Source: Qipengyuania huizhouensis (GTDB lineage Bacteria > Pseudomonadota > Alphaproteobacteria > Sphingomonadales > Sphingomonadaceae). Taken from it: a stretch of DNA of 64,000 nucleotides. Where the stretch lies: the NCBI RefSeq assembly GCF_019711635.1, contig NZ_JAIGNT010000005.1, positions 62,001-126,000 of the forward strand. Reading direction: 5' to 3'. A program made the position numbers and the translations under genes. Positions 47,890 through 57,072 of the stretch are shown here, one piece after another. Under the pieces are notes generated by a model. That model was not told the DNA's origin. It saw only the letters and a program-made list of their open reading frames with translations, and did no database searches. The stretch's first letter is position 1; every line of letters begins with the position of its first letter.

Positions 47890-48954
47890 ATGTATAGCCA
47901 GGAAGACCTGAATTCGGCAGTGGCCGCAGGCGCGATCAGCGCCGATGCCGCCAGTGCCCTGCGTGCACATGTCGCCGCATCGCGCGACGCAATGCCCGCC
48001 GATGCGGAGCATTTCCGCCTCATCACCGGCTTCAACGACATCTTCGTCGGTATCGGCGTGGTGATCATGCTGATGGCGATGGGGGCAATAGGTGATGCCA
48101 TCTGGAGCAATCAGGATGGCCCCTCCCCGGTGAGCGGTGTGCTTGTCGCAGGTACTGCCTGGATGCTGGCCGAGTTCTTCACCGCCAAGAAGCGTATGGC
48201 ACTTCCCAGCATCCTCTTGCTACTCGGGTTCGTGGGTGGTGTCTTCTTCGGACTGCTCGGCCTTGCTGTCACGATCGCCGGTATCGATAGCGGCCAAGGC
48301 AATGAAACCCTTGCGACGCTGCTCATCGCAGCATCCGGGCTTCTGACCGCCGGTGCAGCCTGGTTGCACTGGAAACGCTTCATGGTACCGATCACAATTG
48401 CAGCAGGTGCAGCGGCTATCGCGGGCACCGTAATCGCATTGATCATCGCAGCGGTCGGTCCGAATAACCCTGATATCGAAACCATCATCCTCGGCCTCGT
48501 CTTCGTCGCGGGCCTGGCTGTCTTCGCCTTCGCAATGCGCTGGGACATCAGCGACCCGCGTCGCGAAACGCGCCGGAGCGATGTAGCCTTCTGGCTCCAC
48601 CTGCTTGCCGCTCCCGCTATCGCGCATCCGATCTTCGCCCTGATCGGCGTTACCGAGGGTGACAATATCGGGGCGGGCGCAGCTTTGGCGGTGCTCGGCG
48701 TCTATATCGTCTTCGGCATCGTGGCCTTGGCGGTCGATCGCCGCGCGTTACTTGTCTCGGCACTGGCCTACGTATTGATCGCCCTGACCTTCCTGTTCCG
48801 AGAGTTCGGAGCGGTGGAACTCAATTTCGCCCTAACCGCGCTGGTCATCGGTTCAGCCCTGCTTACGCTGAGCGCGCTATGGACCCCGATCCGCCGCAAC
48901 GTGGTTAAAGGGTTGCCTGGAAATGTGCAGGCCCGGCTTCCAGCCACCGCCTGA
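47890..48954 (+). CDS. Polytopic membrane protein of unknown function
   Basis: This 354-residue protein has nine or so predicted helices after an N-terminal soluble segment (YSQEDLNSAVAAGAISADAA, then a run of Ala and Arg residues). Helix cores include LITGFNDIFVGIGVVIMLM, ILLLLGFVGGVFFGLLGLAV and ALAVLGVYIVFGIVALAV. Start: ATG 47884 and 47890 are both possible; GGGGAGAG is 6 bases before 47890. I know no function for it; the topology resembles DUF2157-type proteins. It is flanked by terminators, so it is a single-gene unit. Confidence 0.78.
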   Translation: MYSQEDLNSAVAAGAISADAASALRAHVAASRDAMPADAEHFRLITGFNDIFVGIGVVIMLMAMGAIGDAIWSNQDGPSPVSGVLVAGTAWMLAEFFTAKKRMALPSILLLLGFVGGVFFGLLGLAVTIAGIDSGQGNETLATLLIAASGLLTAGAAWLHWKRFMVPITIAAGAAAIAGTVIALIIAAVGPNNPDIETIILGLVFVAGLAVFAFAMRWDISDPRRETRRSDVAFWLHLLAAPAIAHPIFALIGVTEGDNIGAGAALAVLGVYIVFGIVALAVDRRALLVSALAYVLIALTFLFREFGAVELNFALTALVIGSALLTLSALWTPIRRNVVKGLPGNVQARLPATA

Positions 48955-48974
48955 CAATCAGACCACCGAGAGAA

Positions 48975-49002
48975 GGGCTCGTCCGAAGGACGGGCCCTTT
49001 TT
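48975..49002 (+). terminator. Terminator between convergent genes
   Basis: GGGCTCGTCC pairs with GGACGGGCCC (10 bp, one G-U) around GAA, then TTTTT. It lies 20 bases after the membrane-protein stop and 4 before the end of the DUF2794 gene, so it may serve both strands. Confidence 0.88.
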
Positions 49003-49006
49003 CGTG

Positions 49007-49357
49007 TCATTCTATCGCCTTCAGCAACCGGCGCTCGATAGGCGCCATTACTCCCGCCAGTGCGTGACCGCGCTTGAGCACCTGCCCGTGTTCGCCGAAT
49101 AGCGTCCACATACCCTGCTTACCGCGGAGCGAAGGCCGCTTCTCGACCCGCGCCTGTGGCCGCTCCGCGTGTCGCACAAAGGCCGCGAACGTCGCGGCAT
49201 CCTTCGTGAAATCCATGGCATAATCGCGCCACTGTCCGGCTGCGACCATCCGTCCATAAACGTCGAGTATCTTTGTCAGTTCTTCACGAGTAAAGCCGAC
49301 CTGTTCGGGTTTGCGACCGGGAAAGGCTACGACAGTCGCGCCGCCGGGCTGCACCAT
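49007..49357 (-). CDS. DUF2794 protein
   Basis: This 116-residue cytoplasmic protein belongs to a family found in alphaproteobacteria, with the pattern FTREELTKILDVYGRMVAAG, WRDYAMDF and VLKRGHALAGVMAPIERRL. ATG 49357 overlaps the cysE stop by one base (TGATG), so the two are probably co-translated; the TTG one codon earlier is less likely. Family function unknown. Confidence 0.87.
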   Translation of the reverse strand: MVQPGGATVVAFPGRKPEQVGFTREELTKILDVYGRMVAAGQWRDYAMDFTKDAATFAAFVRHAERPQARVEKRPSLRGKQGMWTLFGEHGQVLKRGHALAGVMAPIERRLLKAIE

Positions 49358-50052
49358 CAATCGTTGGTTCCATTACGCTTGGTCGAAGCGGATTCACGTT
49401 CCTGACGCAGGGTATCGAGTTCGTTGCGTAGCGCTTTTAGTTCGGCTTCCAGCTTTTCCACGCAGTCACGGCTGGGCGCACACGGATCGTCGCAAGGGGT
49501 CCCATAGGGCAGGAACTCCTTCACCCAGTCCTCGGCAGGAACCAGCGTGCTGCGCGCCTTGAGACCGATCATCGTCGCGCCTTCAGGGACTTCATCGGTG
49601 ACTACGGCATTGGCGCCAATCCGCGCGCGGCGGCCCACGGTGATCGGGCCGATAACCTGCGCGCCCGAACCGATGATGACATCGTCGCCGATTGTGGGGT
49701 GCCGCTTGCCGCCCTGTCCATTGGTGGGATTGGTCCCGCCGAGCGTCACGCATTGGTAGATGGTGACATTATCGCCGATCTCGGCTGTCTCGCCGATAAC
49801 GATAAAGCCGTGATCGATGAAAAAGTTGCGGCCAATCTTGGCACCCGGGTGAATATCGATCCCGGTAACCATCCGGCTCCAGTGGTTCACGAGCCGGGCA
49901 AGGAAAAAGAGATCCGCTTCGAACAGCCAGTGCGCCACGCGGTGATATGCCAGCGCCCAGACGCCGGGATAAAGCAGCACCTCCCAACGGGTGCGGGGCG
50001 CAGGATCGCGCGCCTTGATCGAGTCCAGATAGGCGATCAGCCGTTCGAACAT
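49357..50052 (-). CDS. cysE: Serine O-acetyltransferase
   Basis: CysE acetylates serine to O-acetylserine, the first step of cysteine synthesis. The 231-residue protein has the left-handed beta-helix pattern GIDIHPGAKIGRNFFIDHG, with the catalytic His in HPTIGD and the cofactor loop VTLGGTNPTNGQGGKRH. It is of the short EpsC-like type without the long N-terminal helical domain. The C-terminus adds a charged helix (EKLEAELKALRNELDTL) likely to form a coiled coil. It is coupled to DUF2794 by a one-base overlap. Confidence 0.94.
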   Translation of the reverse strand: MFERLIAYLDSIKARDPAPRTRWEVLLYPGVWALAYHRVAHWLFEADLFFLARLVNHWSRMVTGIDIHPGAKIGRNFFIDHGFIVIGETAEIGDNVTIYQCVTLGGTNPTNGQGGKRHPTIGDDVIIGSGAQVIGPITVGRRARIGANAVVTDEVPEGATMIGLKARSTLVPAEDWVKEFLPYGTPCDDPCAPSRDCVEKLEAELKALRNELDTLRQERESASTKRNGTND

Positions 50053-50079
50053 GGCCGCAATCCTCTCACTTGTCGCAAA

Positions 50080-50691
50080 TCAAAGCAAGCGCGCCTGTTC
50101 TGGACCCTCCACGGCCTCCAGTGCATCGCGCCAGATGGACATGGTGGCAGGCTGCTTGCGTTCAAGGCTGAGCCGGTCGATTTCGGCAACGATCCGCTCG
50201 ATTGCTGCATAACTACGCTCCATCCGGGGGACCAGATAGGCAGGCGCGCCCTCACCCAATGCAAGCCCACGCTGCATGGCATGACTCAACATCAATTTGG
50301 CAGCCATTTCGTCGCCGGGCGGGCCGATTTCGAGCTGAAGCGCAGCGCCCATACGGCTTCTCAGATCGGGCAACGATATCTCCCACCCTTCGCCGCTTAC
50401 CGTAAGGAGCAAGGGGTAACCGTCTTCCCGCGCACGATTCCAGGCGTGAAAGATTTCCGTTTCGTCCCTGGTGTCGGCATCGTCGATTGCTCCGCCGCCC
50501 GTATGGGACGCAAACCAGCTGGCAAATAGAGACTTGCCCGAACGCGATGGACCGCCGAGAATTGCAGTACCGAACGGCCAGTCATGCGATGAGGCAAGCG
50601 CTTCGACAACCTGCAGATTGCCTTCTCCCACTACGATACTGGCGGGCTCCTGAGGCCCGAGATGGGAGAGGGGAAGCGCGATTTGCGTCAT
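50080..50691 (-). CDS. hdaA: HdaA: DnaA-related replication regulator
   Basis: HdaA joins the beta clamp and stimulates ATP hydrolysis by DnaA, ending initiation. The 203-residue protein starts MTQIALPLSHL, matching the QxxLPL clamp-binding motif. It has Walker A GGPSRSGKS, AIDDAD as a weak Walker B, and a AAA+ domain ending in YAAIERIVAEIDRLSLER (sensor II region). Length fits alphaproteobacterial HdaA. It lies downstream of the DUF2066-like gene and is divergent from purM, an arrangement I recall from sphingomonads. Confidence 0.87.
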   Translation of the reverse strand: MTQIALPLSHLGPQEPASIVVGEGNLQVVEALASSHDWPFGTAILGGPSRSGKSLFASWFASHTGGGAIDDADTRDETEIFHAWNRAREDGYPLLLTVSGEGWEISLPDLRSRMGAALQLEIGPPGDEMAAKLMLSHAMQRGLALGEGAPAYLVPRMERSYAAIERIVAEIDRLSLERKQPATMSIWRDALEAVEGPEQARLL

Positions 50692-50712
50692 AACAACCAG
50701 CTTGCGCGGCGC

Positions 50713-51984
50713 TTAGCGGCTGATCAAGAGCGCGGTCGCTCCCTGCTGTACCGTAAAGCCCTGGGCGCGGAGCGCCTCGGCAAGGCTGCCGATAGATCCG
50801 GAATAACTTACAGTCATGACGGATGTGCCGCCGATAGCTGTTGAACGCACCCCGGTAGAGCGTACACCCGGTGTACCGCGAACATCGGCCAGAATTGCGC
50901 CGAATGCAGTTGCATCCGGCGACTGGAACTGGACCGTATAGAGAGCGACCGAGCCCTCGGGCGGTGGCCGATTGATCGGCGCGGCGCTAATGGCACCATC
51001 GCTCGCCTCTGTCGGCTCGAGGGCGGCTTCCTCGCGTCTCTGATCCTGCGCGCGAAGCTGACGGCCGAGGTCGACAAGCCGCTGGATCGCGGGATTGAGA
51101 TCGCCGGTTTTCACGTTGAGCGTGGGATCCGGCCTGATCGTGCCCTCCGCCAAGGCCGTCTGGAACATTGCATCGAAGCGCCGTACCGCGCTTGCGAGCA
51201 TCGCTGGCAACTGCGCGGAATTTTCGGCACGCATGGTAAAGCTATCGAGAAATTCGCTGTCGGGGCCATGCCGTGCAGTGAACGTGCCTTCGATAGGTCC
51301 GCCGGGATAGGTGTAGCGCAGTTTCGCAATCGGGACCAACACGTCCGCCGCGCCGAATTCGTCGAGAATATTGTTCCACCACACCCGACTGCGCCGGGTG
51401 GTTTGGCCAAAAGTGAGCAAAAGCGATTCGCCGCCCGATCCTTGCGGACGAACATAGTTCACGCGACTTTGCCCCGTCTGGAACTCTGCCCAGGCGCGCT
51501 GCCAGTCGTTGCGCTGTTCGAACATGAGCTGTGTACCGCCTGAAACAGTCACCGGAAGGAGGAGCATCGGCGCACTGCGCGCAGCCCCCCCCTCATCGCC
51601 CAGATAGGCCGCCGCACGCTCGCGGTCGAAAACCACACCCAACGTGGCAACGTAGCGTTTGGGACCGAGGCGCTCCTGTTCGATAACGATAGCGGACACC
51701 AGTCCGGTGATGCGTGATTCGGGCAGATCGGGCCCATCGAGTCTTTCCCACGCCTTGACCTGTGCTTCGAGCCAAGCCTCTTGGCGCGCCTCGATGCCGC
51801 TATCGGCGCGCACATCCACCTCGATACCCGAAACCTGGATATCGCGCGATGCTGCAACCGGTGCAATTCCACGTTCACCCCCGACTTGCGCTTGCGCCAA
51901 CCAGCCAGCTCCGCCTGCCAGCGCAAGACCGGTAGCGGCAAGGGCGATTCGGTTGCGCCGGCTGAGGGGGAAAAACGTCCGCAT
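50713..51984 (-). CDS. DUF2066-like exported protein
   Basis: This 423-residue protein has an N-terminal signal or anchor helix ([24 protein letters not shown]). The core resembles DUF2066: [42 protein letters not shown] and [20 protein letters not shown]-terminal domain of about 80 residues ([24 protein letters not shown]) looks like a repeated compact fold. Function unknown. It precedes hdaA on the minus strand and is divergent from purM, 89 bases between starts. Family assignment from memory, moderate. Confidence 0.72.
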   Translation of the reverse strand: MRTFFPLSRRNRIALAATGLALAGGAGWLAQAQVGGERGIAPVAASRDIQVSGIEVDVRADSGIEARQEAWLEAQVKAWERLDGPDLPESRITGLVSAIVIEQERLGPKRYVATLGVVFDRERAAAYLGDEGGAARSAPMLLLPVTVSGGTQLMFEQRNDWQRAWAEFQTGQSRVNYVRPQGSGGESLLLTFGQTTRRSRVWWNNILDEFGAADVLVPIAKLRYTYPGGPIEGTFTARHGPDSEFLDSFTMRAENSAQLPAMLASAVRRFDAMFQTALAEGTIRPDPTLNVKTGDLNPAIQRLVDLGRQLRAQDQRREEAALEPTEASDGAISAAPINRPPPEGSVALYTVQFQSPDATAFGAILADVRGTPGVRSTGVRSTAIGGTSVMTVSYSGSIGSLAEALRAQGFTVQQGATALLISR

Positions 51985-52073
51985 GGGTACTTGCTGCGCC
52001 TTTTGCCCAAAGCATTCGGGAAATCCAAGCAGGAATGCTGGAAATTACAGGCAAATTGCGCAAAGGCGCTTGG

Positions 52074-53171
52074 ATGAGCAGTGACACGCCTTCTTATACC
52101 TATGAACAAGCCGGGGTTTCGATCGATGCGGGCAACAGGCTCGTCAAGGCGATCGGCCCGCTGGTCAAAGCCACCATGCGCCCGGGGGCAGACGGCGAAA
52201 TCGGCGGCTTTGGTGGATTTTTCGATCCCAAAGCCGCGGGATACAAGGATCCGCTTCTGGTCGCCGGCAACGATGGCGTGGGCACCAAGCTAAAGCTCGC
52301 CATAGATACCGGCCGTCACGATACGGTAGGTATCGACCTTGTCGCCATGTGCGTGAACGACCTTATCGTTCAGGGCGCGGAGCCGCTGTTCTTCCTGGAC
52401 TATTTCGCGACGGGCAAGCTGGAGAATGGCGTTGCCGAGCGTGTGATCGCGGGGATCGCGGAAGGTTGCAAGCAGGCCGGATGCGCGTTGATCGGTGGCG
52501 AGACGGCGGAAATGCCCGGCATGTATGCCGGTGGGGATTACGATCTTGCCGGCTTCTGCGTCGGGGCGGTCGAACGCGGCGAGCAGCTGACCGGCAAACG
52601 TGTTGCCTCTGGTCATGTCCTGCTCGGTCTCGCCAGCTCGGGCGTTCATTCGAACGGCTTTTCGCTTGTACGCCGTCTTGCAGAAGACAAAAGCTGGAAG
52701 CTCGATCGTCCTGCCTTGTTCGATCGGGACCGGCTTCTCGTCGAGACCCTACTCGAACCTACCCGCATCTACGTGAAGACCCTGCTTCCCCTCGTACGCG
52801 ACGGCCTGATCGACGCCATGGCCCATATCACTGGCGGAGGATTGCTGGAGAACATTCCGCGGGTACTGCCGCAAGGCGCACATGCCGAAGTCGATGCCGA
52901 CGGCTGGAGCCAACCCGGGCTGATGGCCTTCCTGCAGGCGCAGGGAAATATCGAACCGGGCGAGATGGCGCGCACCTTCAACTGCGGTGTCGGCATGGTG
53001 CTTGCAGTCGCGCCGTCCAAGGTCGAACTCGTCCGCAGCCGTCTCGAGGAGGCCGGCGAGGAAGTTCTGGCAGTTGGACGAATCGTGGACGGCGATAAAG
53101 GCTGCACAGTTCGAGGCTCGCAGGGAACTTGGTCTGCACGCGAGGGCTGGAAGGCAGTCCATCTTGGCTGA
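52074..53171 (+). CDS. purM: Phosphoribosylformylglycinamidine cyclo-ligase
   Basis: PurM closes the imidazole ring to form AIR in purine synthesis. The 365-residue protein has the family blocks [42 protein letters not shown] core (seen as [20 protein letters not shown]) and [19 protein letters not shown] lies 8 bases before ATG 52074. purN begins 8 bases inside its 3' end, so the two are coupled. Confidence 0.97.
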   Translation: MSSDTPSYTYEQAGVSIDAGNRLVKAIGPLVKATMRPGADGEIGGFGGFFDPKAAGYKDPLLVAGNDGVGTKLKLAIDTGRHDTVGIDLVAMCVNDLIVQGAEPLFFLDYFATGKLENGVAERVIAGIAEGCKQAGCALIGGETAEMPGMYAGGDYDLAGFCVGAVERGEQLTGKRVASGHVLLGLASSGVHSNGFSLVRRLAEDKSWKLDRPALFDRDRLLVETLLEPTRIYVKTLLPLVRDGLIDAMAHITGGGLLENIPRVLPQGAHAEVDADGWSQPGLMAFLQAQGNIEPGEMARTFNCGVGMVLAVAPSKVELVRSRLEEAGEEVLAVGRIVDGDKGCTVRGSQGTWSAREGWKAVHLG

Positions 53172-54129
53172 CAAGGCAAGGATTGCGGTCTTTATTTCCG
53201 GGCGCGGCAGCAACATGGCCGCGCTACTCTATGCCTCACAGCTGCCTGATTCGCCTTACGAGGTGGTATTGGTCGCAGCGAACGATCCAGAAGCACAGGG
53301 ACTTGAACTGGCCGCAGCAGAAGGGGTTCCTACTTTCGCTCTGTCACACAAGGGGTTGGGTCGCGCCGAACACGACGCTGCGATGGAACAGGCCGCGCGA
53401 GACGCCGGAGCGGACTACATCGCCCTTGCAGGTTACATGCGCATCCTGACCGAACGGTTCGTCGAAAACTGGCAGGGGCGGATGCTCAACATCCATCCCT
53501 CACTGCTGCCGAAATATCCCGGATTGGACACTCACCAGCGTGCGATCGACGCTGGCGACCGTCACGGCGGGGTATCTGTCCATCTCGTCACGTCCGAGCT
53601 CGATGCCGGCGAAGTGCTTGGACAGATACGCGTGAAAATCCGGGATGGCGAAACTCCCGGCAGTCTGGCCGAACGTGTCCGTTTTGCAGAACATCAGCTC
53701 TACCCCCGCGTGTTAGGCGATTATGTTCGCCGGGAAAGCGATCCGTCCTATTTGCTGGACAAGATTCGCGAACTCGCGCTTGCCTTGCCGCAGACGCATG
53801 AACGCGAAAGTCACGGTACACCGGGCTGGCGCGCCGGAAGCGAGAAATCGGGCAAGTACTTCGCCTATTTCAGCGACAGGCATCATGGCAGCGACTACAC
53901 CGCCTTGCTGGTCAAGACGAGTGGCATGGACGAGCTTCTGGACCTCGTCGAAGCGCAGCCGCAGACCTATTTCAAGCCTGCCTATTACGGTGCCAGCGGG
54001 TGGATCGGGCTCATCCTCAATCGCCCTGAACTGGACTGGGAACATGTCGGCGAATGGCTTGAACGAAGCTGGCGCAGCGTCGCACCGAAGTCTGCGACAA
54101 AACTCATGAATGTGGCGGACGAATTCTGA
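53164..54129 (+). CDS. purN: GAR formyltransferase fused to a MmcQ/YjbR domain
   Basis: PurN transfers a formyl group to GAR in purine synthesis. Residues 1-190 are a full Pur[12 protein letters not shown], catalytic Asn109 and His111 in NIHPSLLP, and Asp147 in [10 protein letters not shown]. Without a stop the frame runs on into residues 198-316, a MmcQ/YjbR domain (DUF419: [48 protein letters not shown]). Usual PurN ends near 190-220. TTG 53164 ([10 protein letters not shown]) overlaps purM by 8 bases and is the only sensible start. What the extra domain does is unknown. Confidence 0.92.
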   Translation: MADKARIAVFISGRGSNMAALLYASQLPDSPYEVVLVAANDPEAQGLELAAAEGVPTFALSHKGLGRAEHDAAMEQAARDAGADYIALAGYMRILTERFVENWQGRMLNIHPSLLPKYPGLDTHQRAIDAGDRHGGVSVHLVTSELDAGEVLGQIRVKIRDGETPGSLAERVRFAEHQLYPRVLGDYVRRESDPSYLLDKIRELALALPQTHERESHGTPGWRAGSEKSGKYFAYFSDRHHGSDYTALLVKTSGMDELLDLVEAQPQTYFKPAYYGASGWIGLILNRPELDWEHVGEWLERSWRSVAPKSATKLMNVADEF

Positions 54130-54335
54130 TGGGACGCCTGACACCCTATATCTTCTTCCTCCTTGCGATTCTTGCGTTCGTCATGATCGCGCTCCAGCCG
54201 GACGACAGTTGGCAGACCGAGGAAGTAGATATGCTCGACGCAGTGCTGATCACTGCTGGCGTGCTCATCGGCGCGCATCTGCTGCGCAAACTGGGCCAGA
54301 CCCTTTATACGCGCTGGAAAGACCGGCGGCATTGA
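54129..54335 (+). CDS. Small two-helix membrane protein
   Basis: This 68-residue protein has two predicted membrane helices, PYIFFLLAILAFVMIAL and AVLITAGVLIGAHLL, with an acidic loop between and a basic tail (RKLGQTLYTRWKDRRH). ATG 54129 shares one base with the purN stop (TGATG), and its own stop shares bases with the next start. Function unknown; it is probably co-translated with purM-purN. Confidence 0.72.
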   Translation: MGRLTPYIFFLLAILAFVMIALQPDDSWQTEEVDMLDAVLITAGVLIGAHLLRKLGQTLYTRWKDRRH

Positions 54336-55522
54336 TCCCGCCCCGCCCGCATCCGTTCGCCCGTTCGGCAATGGCAGAGCGGGCCAACCGGCTGATTTCC
54401 GAAGTGTGGGCACGAGGTTGGGACGAAAAACCCAGACTCGAGCCGGACTATATCTGGAGAGCCGGCAGCAAAGGATATTCGCCTGAAGACGAAAGTTCGA
54501 TTCGCAGCGAAGAGGAAGTTGTCGATTTCCGGCTGAGACTCGAGCGATTATGTGCCTCTCTCATCGAAGAGGCACAGCTCAATGCGCTCGGCCATACCAT
54601 GGCGTATGGCCAGTTGAAGAACGCGGTTCGCAAGCGCCACGCGCTGGGCAGGTTGTGGCGGGAAAAACCGGAGCTTGGCCGGACGCCGATCGCCGCGCCT
54701 ATCATCGTGTTGGGACAGATGCGAAGCGGTACGACACGCTTGCAACGCCTGATTGCTGCCGATCCGCGCCATGCGGGAACACGTTTTTGCGATAGCCATG
54801 ACCCCGTGCCAGCCACGCCCGATCTGCGTCCAATCAAGGCATGGGCAGCCTTGTTCATGGCACGCAGAATCAACCCCTGGCTGGACACGCTCCACCCCTT
54901 TGGCCCCACCCGTACCGACGAGGAAATCGGCTGGTTAAGCGCAGCGCTTTCCCCGACGGCCTTCGAGGCACAGTGGCATATTCCTTCCTTCCTTGCGTTC
55001 AGCGAGGCGCGAGACGCTGGGCCCCTCTATCGCGAATTCGTCCGAATTCTACGAACCGATGCCGCATTTCGCGGTAATGCGCATATGCCGCGCGTGCTCA
55101 AATGCCCGCAATTCGCGGAAGATGGCGAAGCTCTGCTCGCGGAGTTTCCTGATGCGCGGGTAGTGCGCAGTTATCGCGATGCGCAGGATGTGCTGGCCAG
55201 TAGCGTATCGATGGTCGCAAGTCAGATGGCTTTTCAGAGCGACCGTCACGACCTGGCCGCGCTGGAGAACGAATGGGCACGCAAAATGAAACTTCGCGAC
55301 CAACGGATGGACGAAGCGCTATCCGCTTTCGACGGCACGACCGCTGATGTCCGTTTCACCGAACTTGGACGCGACTGGCGCGGAACCATGGCGGCCACCT
55401 ATGAAAAACTCGATATGGGATTCAACACGGCCGCAGAGCACGCGATGACAAGAGAACAGACGCGTTCCCGAAGTGGCTCGCACGCGCATCACAGCAAGAT
55501 AATGAAAGAATTTCTGGCCTAA
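54332..55522 (+). CDS. Sulfotransferase-family protein
   Basis: This is a PAPS-dependent sulfotransferase-like protein of about 396 residues. The 5'-phosphosulfate loop reads IIVLGQMRSGTTRLQRLI and the 3'-phosphate region reads ARVVRSYRDAQDVLASS, in the right order. It is a member of the large bacterial family acting on unknown small molecules. TTG 54332 overlaps the previous stop as TTGA and gives IPPRPHPFARSAM; ATG 54371 (MAERANRLISEVW) is the alternative. It runs tail to tail with the NTF2-like gene (4-base overlap). Acceptor unknown. Confidence 0.85.
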   Translation: MIPPRPHPFARSAMAERANRLISEVWARGWDEKPRLEPDYIWRAGSKGYSPEDESSIRSEEEVVDFRLRLERLCASLIEEAQLNALGHTMAYGQLKNAVRKRHALGRLWREKPELGRTPIAAPIIVLGQMRSGTTRLQRLIAADPRHAGTRFCDSHDPVPATPDLRPIKAWAALFMARRINPWLDTLHPFGPTRTDEEIGWLSAALSPTAFEAQWHIPSFLAFSEARDAGPLYREFVRILRTDAAFRGNAHMPRVLKCPQFAEDGEALLAEFPDARVVRSYRDAQDVLASSVSMVASQMAFQSDRHDLAALENEWARKMKLRDQRMDEALSAFDGTTADVRFTELGRDWRGTMAATYEKLDMGFNTAAEHAMTREQTRSRSGSHAHHSKIMKEFLA

Positions 55523-55911
55523 AGGCAGTCGGGCCCAGTGTTCTCCGAGCGTGTGATCTCGATGCTCGAAATCAGCGGGCCGTCAAAGCCAATCCGCCAC
55601 ATGCTCGGCCCGCCGACATCGGGCGAATCGCTCTGAACGCTGCCTCGGACGAGAAGCTCCCCATCGTGGTGGATCATATCGTCGATATTGATTTTAGGTC
55701 TGCTGACACCTCCGCGGAAAGCGCGGTCTCTTTCGACGAAAGCATCGAAGCCCCGGGTACGCCACCCCATTACCTTCGACACGACAACATCTTCTGTCAC
55801 GAGCCTGGCGGCGCGCTGATAGTCGAGTGCGTTAAGAGCTTCTGCCATTTCGCGCACCTTCGCTTCGCGCGCAGCGCGGGGGCGTTTGAGAAGGAGCGAG
55901 CCAAAAACCAT
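55519..55911 (-). CDS. NTF2-like (SnoaL-fold) protein
   Basis: This 130-residue protein is of the SnoaL/NTF2-like fold, judging from ALNALDYQRAARLVTEDVVV followed by TRGFDAFVERDRAF and a beta-sheet end (WRIGFDGPLISSIEITR). The first Met (55911) follows a strong hairpin directly, without room for a ribosome site. ATG 55848 (MAEALNALDY) has AAGGTG six bases upstream and may be the true start. No catalytic residues stand out; such proteins bind small ligands or act as enzymes. Function unknown. Confidence 0.72.
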   Translation of the reverse strand: MVFGSLLLKRPRAAREAKVREMAEALNALDYQRAARLVTEDVVVSKVMGWRTRGFDAFVERDRAFRGGVSRPKINIDDMIHHDGELLVRGSVQSDSPDVGGPSMWRIGFDGPLISSIEITRSENTGPDCL

Positions 55912-55912
55912 A

Positions 55913-55944
55913 ACGGGCGCATGCTTAGCAAAACATGCGCCCGT
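55913..55944 (-). terminator. 11-bp perfect hairpin after ndk
   Basis: ACGGGCGCATG and CATGCGCCCGT pair perfectly around 10 bases. On the minus strand the stem ends one base before the NTF2-like ATG, with T-rich sequence (TTATGGTTTTTGG) beyond. It is probably the ndk terminator. Confidence 0.78.
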
Positions 55945-56004
55945 CTAATAACACATTTGTTTCTTGCGGAGACTTTTCGAAGAAATCTGTTCTCCGCCAG
56001 ATAA

Positions 56005-56427
56005 TCAGCCGACGATTTCGTCTTCGGCGAAGAAGAATTCGATTTCGGTCTTGGCGTTCTCGTCGCTGTCCGAACCGTGGACCGAATTGGCTTCGATCGA
56101 TTCTGCATAGGTCTTGCGGATGGTGCCTTCGTCGGCATCCGCCGGATTGGTAGCGCCCATCACGTCGCGATTGCGTTTTACAGCGTCTTCACCCTCGAGA
56201 ACCTGCACGACAACCGGCCCAGAGATCATGAAATCGACCAGTTCACCAAAGAAGGAGCGTTCCTTGTGGACTGCGTAGAAGCCTTCGGCCTGTTCCCTGG
56301 TCATGTGGATGCGCTTCGAAGCGACGACGCGCAGGCCGGCATCTTCGAGCATCTTCGTAACCGCGCCAGTCAGGTTGCGGCGAGTGGCATCGGGCTTGAT
56401 GATCGAAAAGGTGCGGGTAACCGCCAT
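56005..56427 (-). CDS. ndk: Nucleoside diphosphate kinase
   Basis: Ndk exchanges the gamma phosphate between nucleoside tri- and diphosphates, balancing NTP pools. At 140 residues it has the standard length: [21 protein letters not shown], then [15 protein letters not shown] and the phospho-His site [21 protein letters not shown] lies 10 bases before the ATG. A perfect hairpin follows its stop. Confidence 0.97.
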   Translation of the reverse strand: MAVTRTFSIIKPDATRRNLTGAVTKMLEDAGLRVVASKRIHMTREQAEGFYAVHKERSFFGELVDFMISGPVVVQVLEGEDAVKRNRDVMGATNPADADEGTIRKTYAESIEANSVHGSDSDENAKTEIEFFFAEDEIVG

Positions 56428-56510
56428 GATATGTATTCCTTGCGAAGAATTTGCTGGGGGAGAGAGTTCTCGCGCGCGCCCCTAGCGTCCGTCGCGAGCG
56501 GGGGCAAGAA

Positions 56511-57032
56511 TTACTCGAAGCCGCGGGCGACGCTGAGCTGAGCCTCGGTCATGCTCCCCTCCTTCGTCACGCTGAGTGTAAAACTGATCCCGTCCTCGCG
56601 ATTTTCGCCACCAAGGGTGGTCGCGTTTGTACCGTCGATCTCCACTTCCGGGTCGATTCCGGCTTCGAGCGCTTGTTCGCGATAGTATTCCACGACCTGC
56701 GCTCGTTCGTCGGACGTGGTGAAATCCAGTGTCACAAAGGTACCCTCGCCGTGATCAACCCGCGTTGTGCCGGTGACTTGCGCGCCGGGATACAGCAGGA
56801 AGGGCTCAGGCAGGTCGGGCGGGACATCCTTGCCCGCGCGCATCGTGGTGGTTACTCCGTCCGCATCGGTATGCGTAGCGCGAACTTCGCCACTTGCGGG
56901 ATCGATATCGTAGGAGCCGACCGGCTCGATATTATCGCCCTCATTCTTATCTGCGTTGCCAATATTGTCGGCACTATTGCAGGCAGAGAGGAGGAGAGCA
57001 GATAGCCAGAGGCTGGAAAGCGTGCGTCTCAT
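56511..57032 (-). CDS. Small lipoprotein
   Basis: This 173-residue lipoprotein begins MRRTLSSLWLSALLLSAC (lipobox LSAC, Cys18). An acidic linker (NADKNEGDNIEP) precedes a globular domain: GKDVPPDLPEPFLLYPGAQV, then FTTSDERAQVVEYYREQALE and a beta-rich end (FTLSVTKEGSMTEAQLSVA). Similar lipoproteins are common in sphingomonads; the function is unknown. The frame is open back to 57242, but only ATG 57032 gives the signal peptide. It follows holC on the same strand. Confidence 0.83.
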   Translation of the reverse strand: MRRTLSSLWLSALLLSACNSADNIGNADKNEGDNIEPVGSYDIDPASGEVRATHTDADGVTTTMRAGKDVPPDLPEPFLLYPGAQVTGTTRVDHGEGTFVTLDFTTSDERAQVVEYYREQALEAGIDPEVEIDGTNATTLGGENREDGISFTLSVTKEGSMTEAQLSVARGFE

Positions 57033-57072
57033 ACCCGTTCGACGGGCGAAGTCACGGCAAGTTCCTGAAAGC

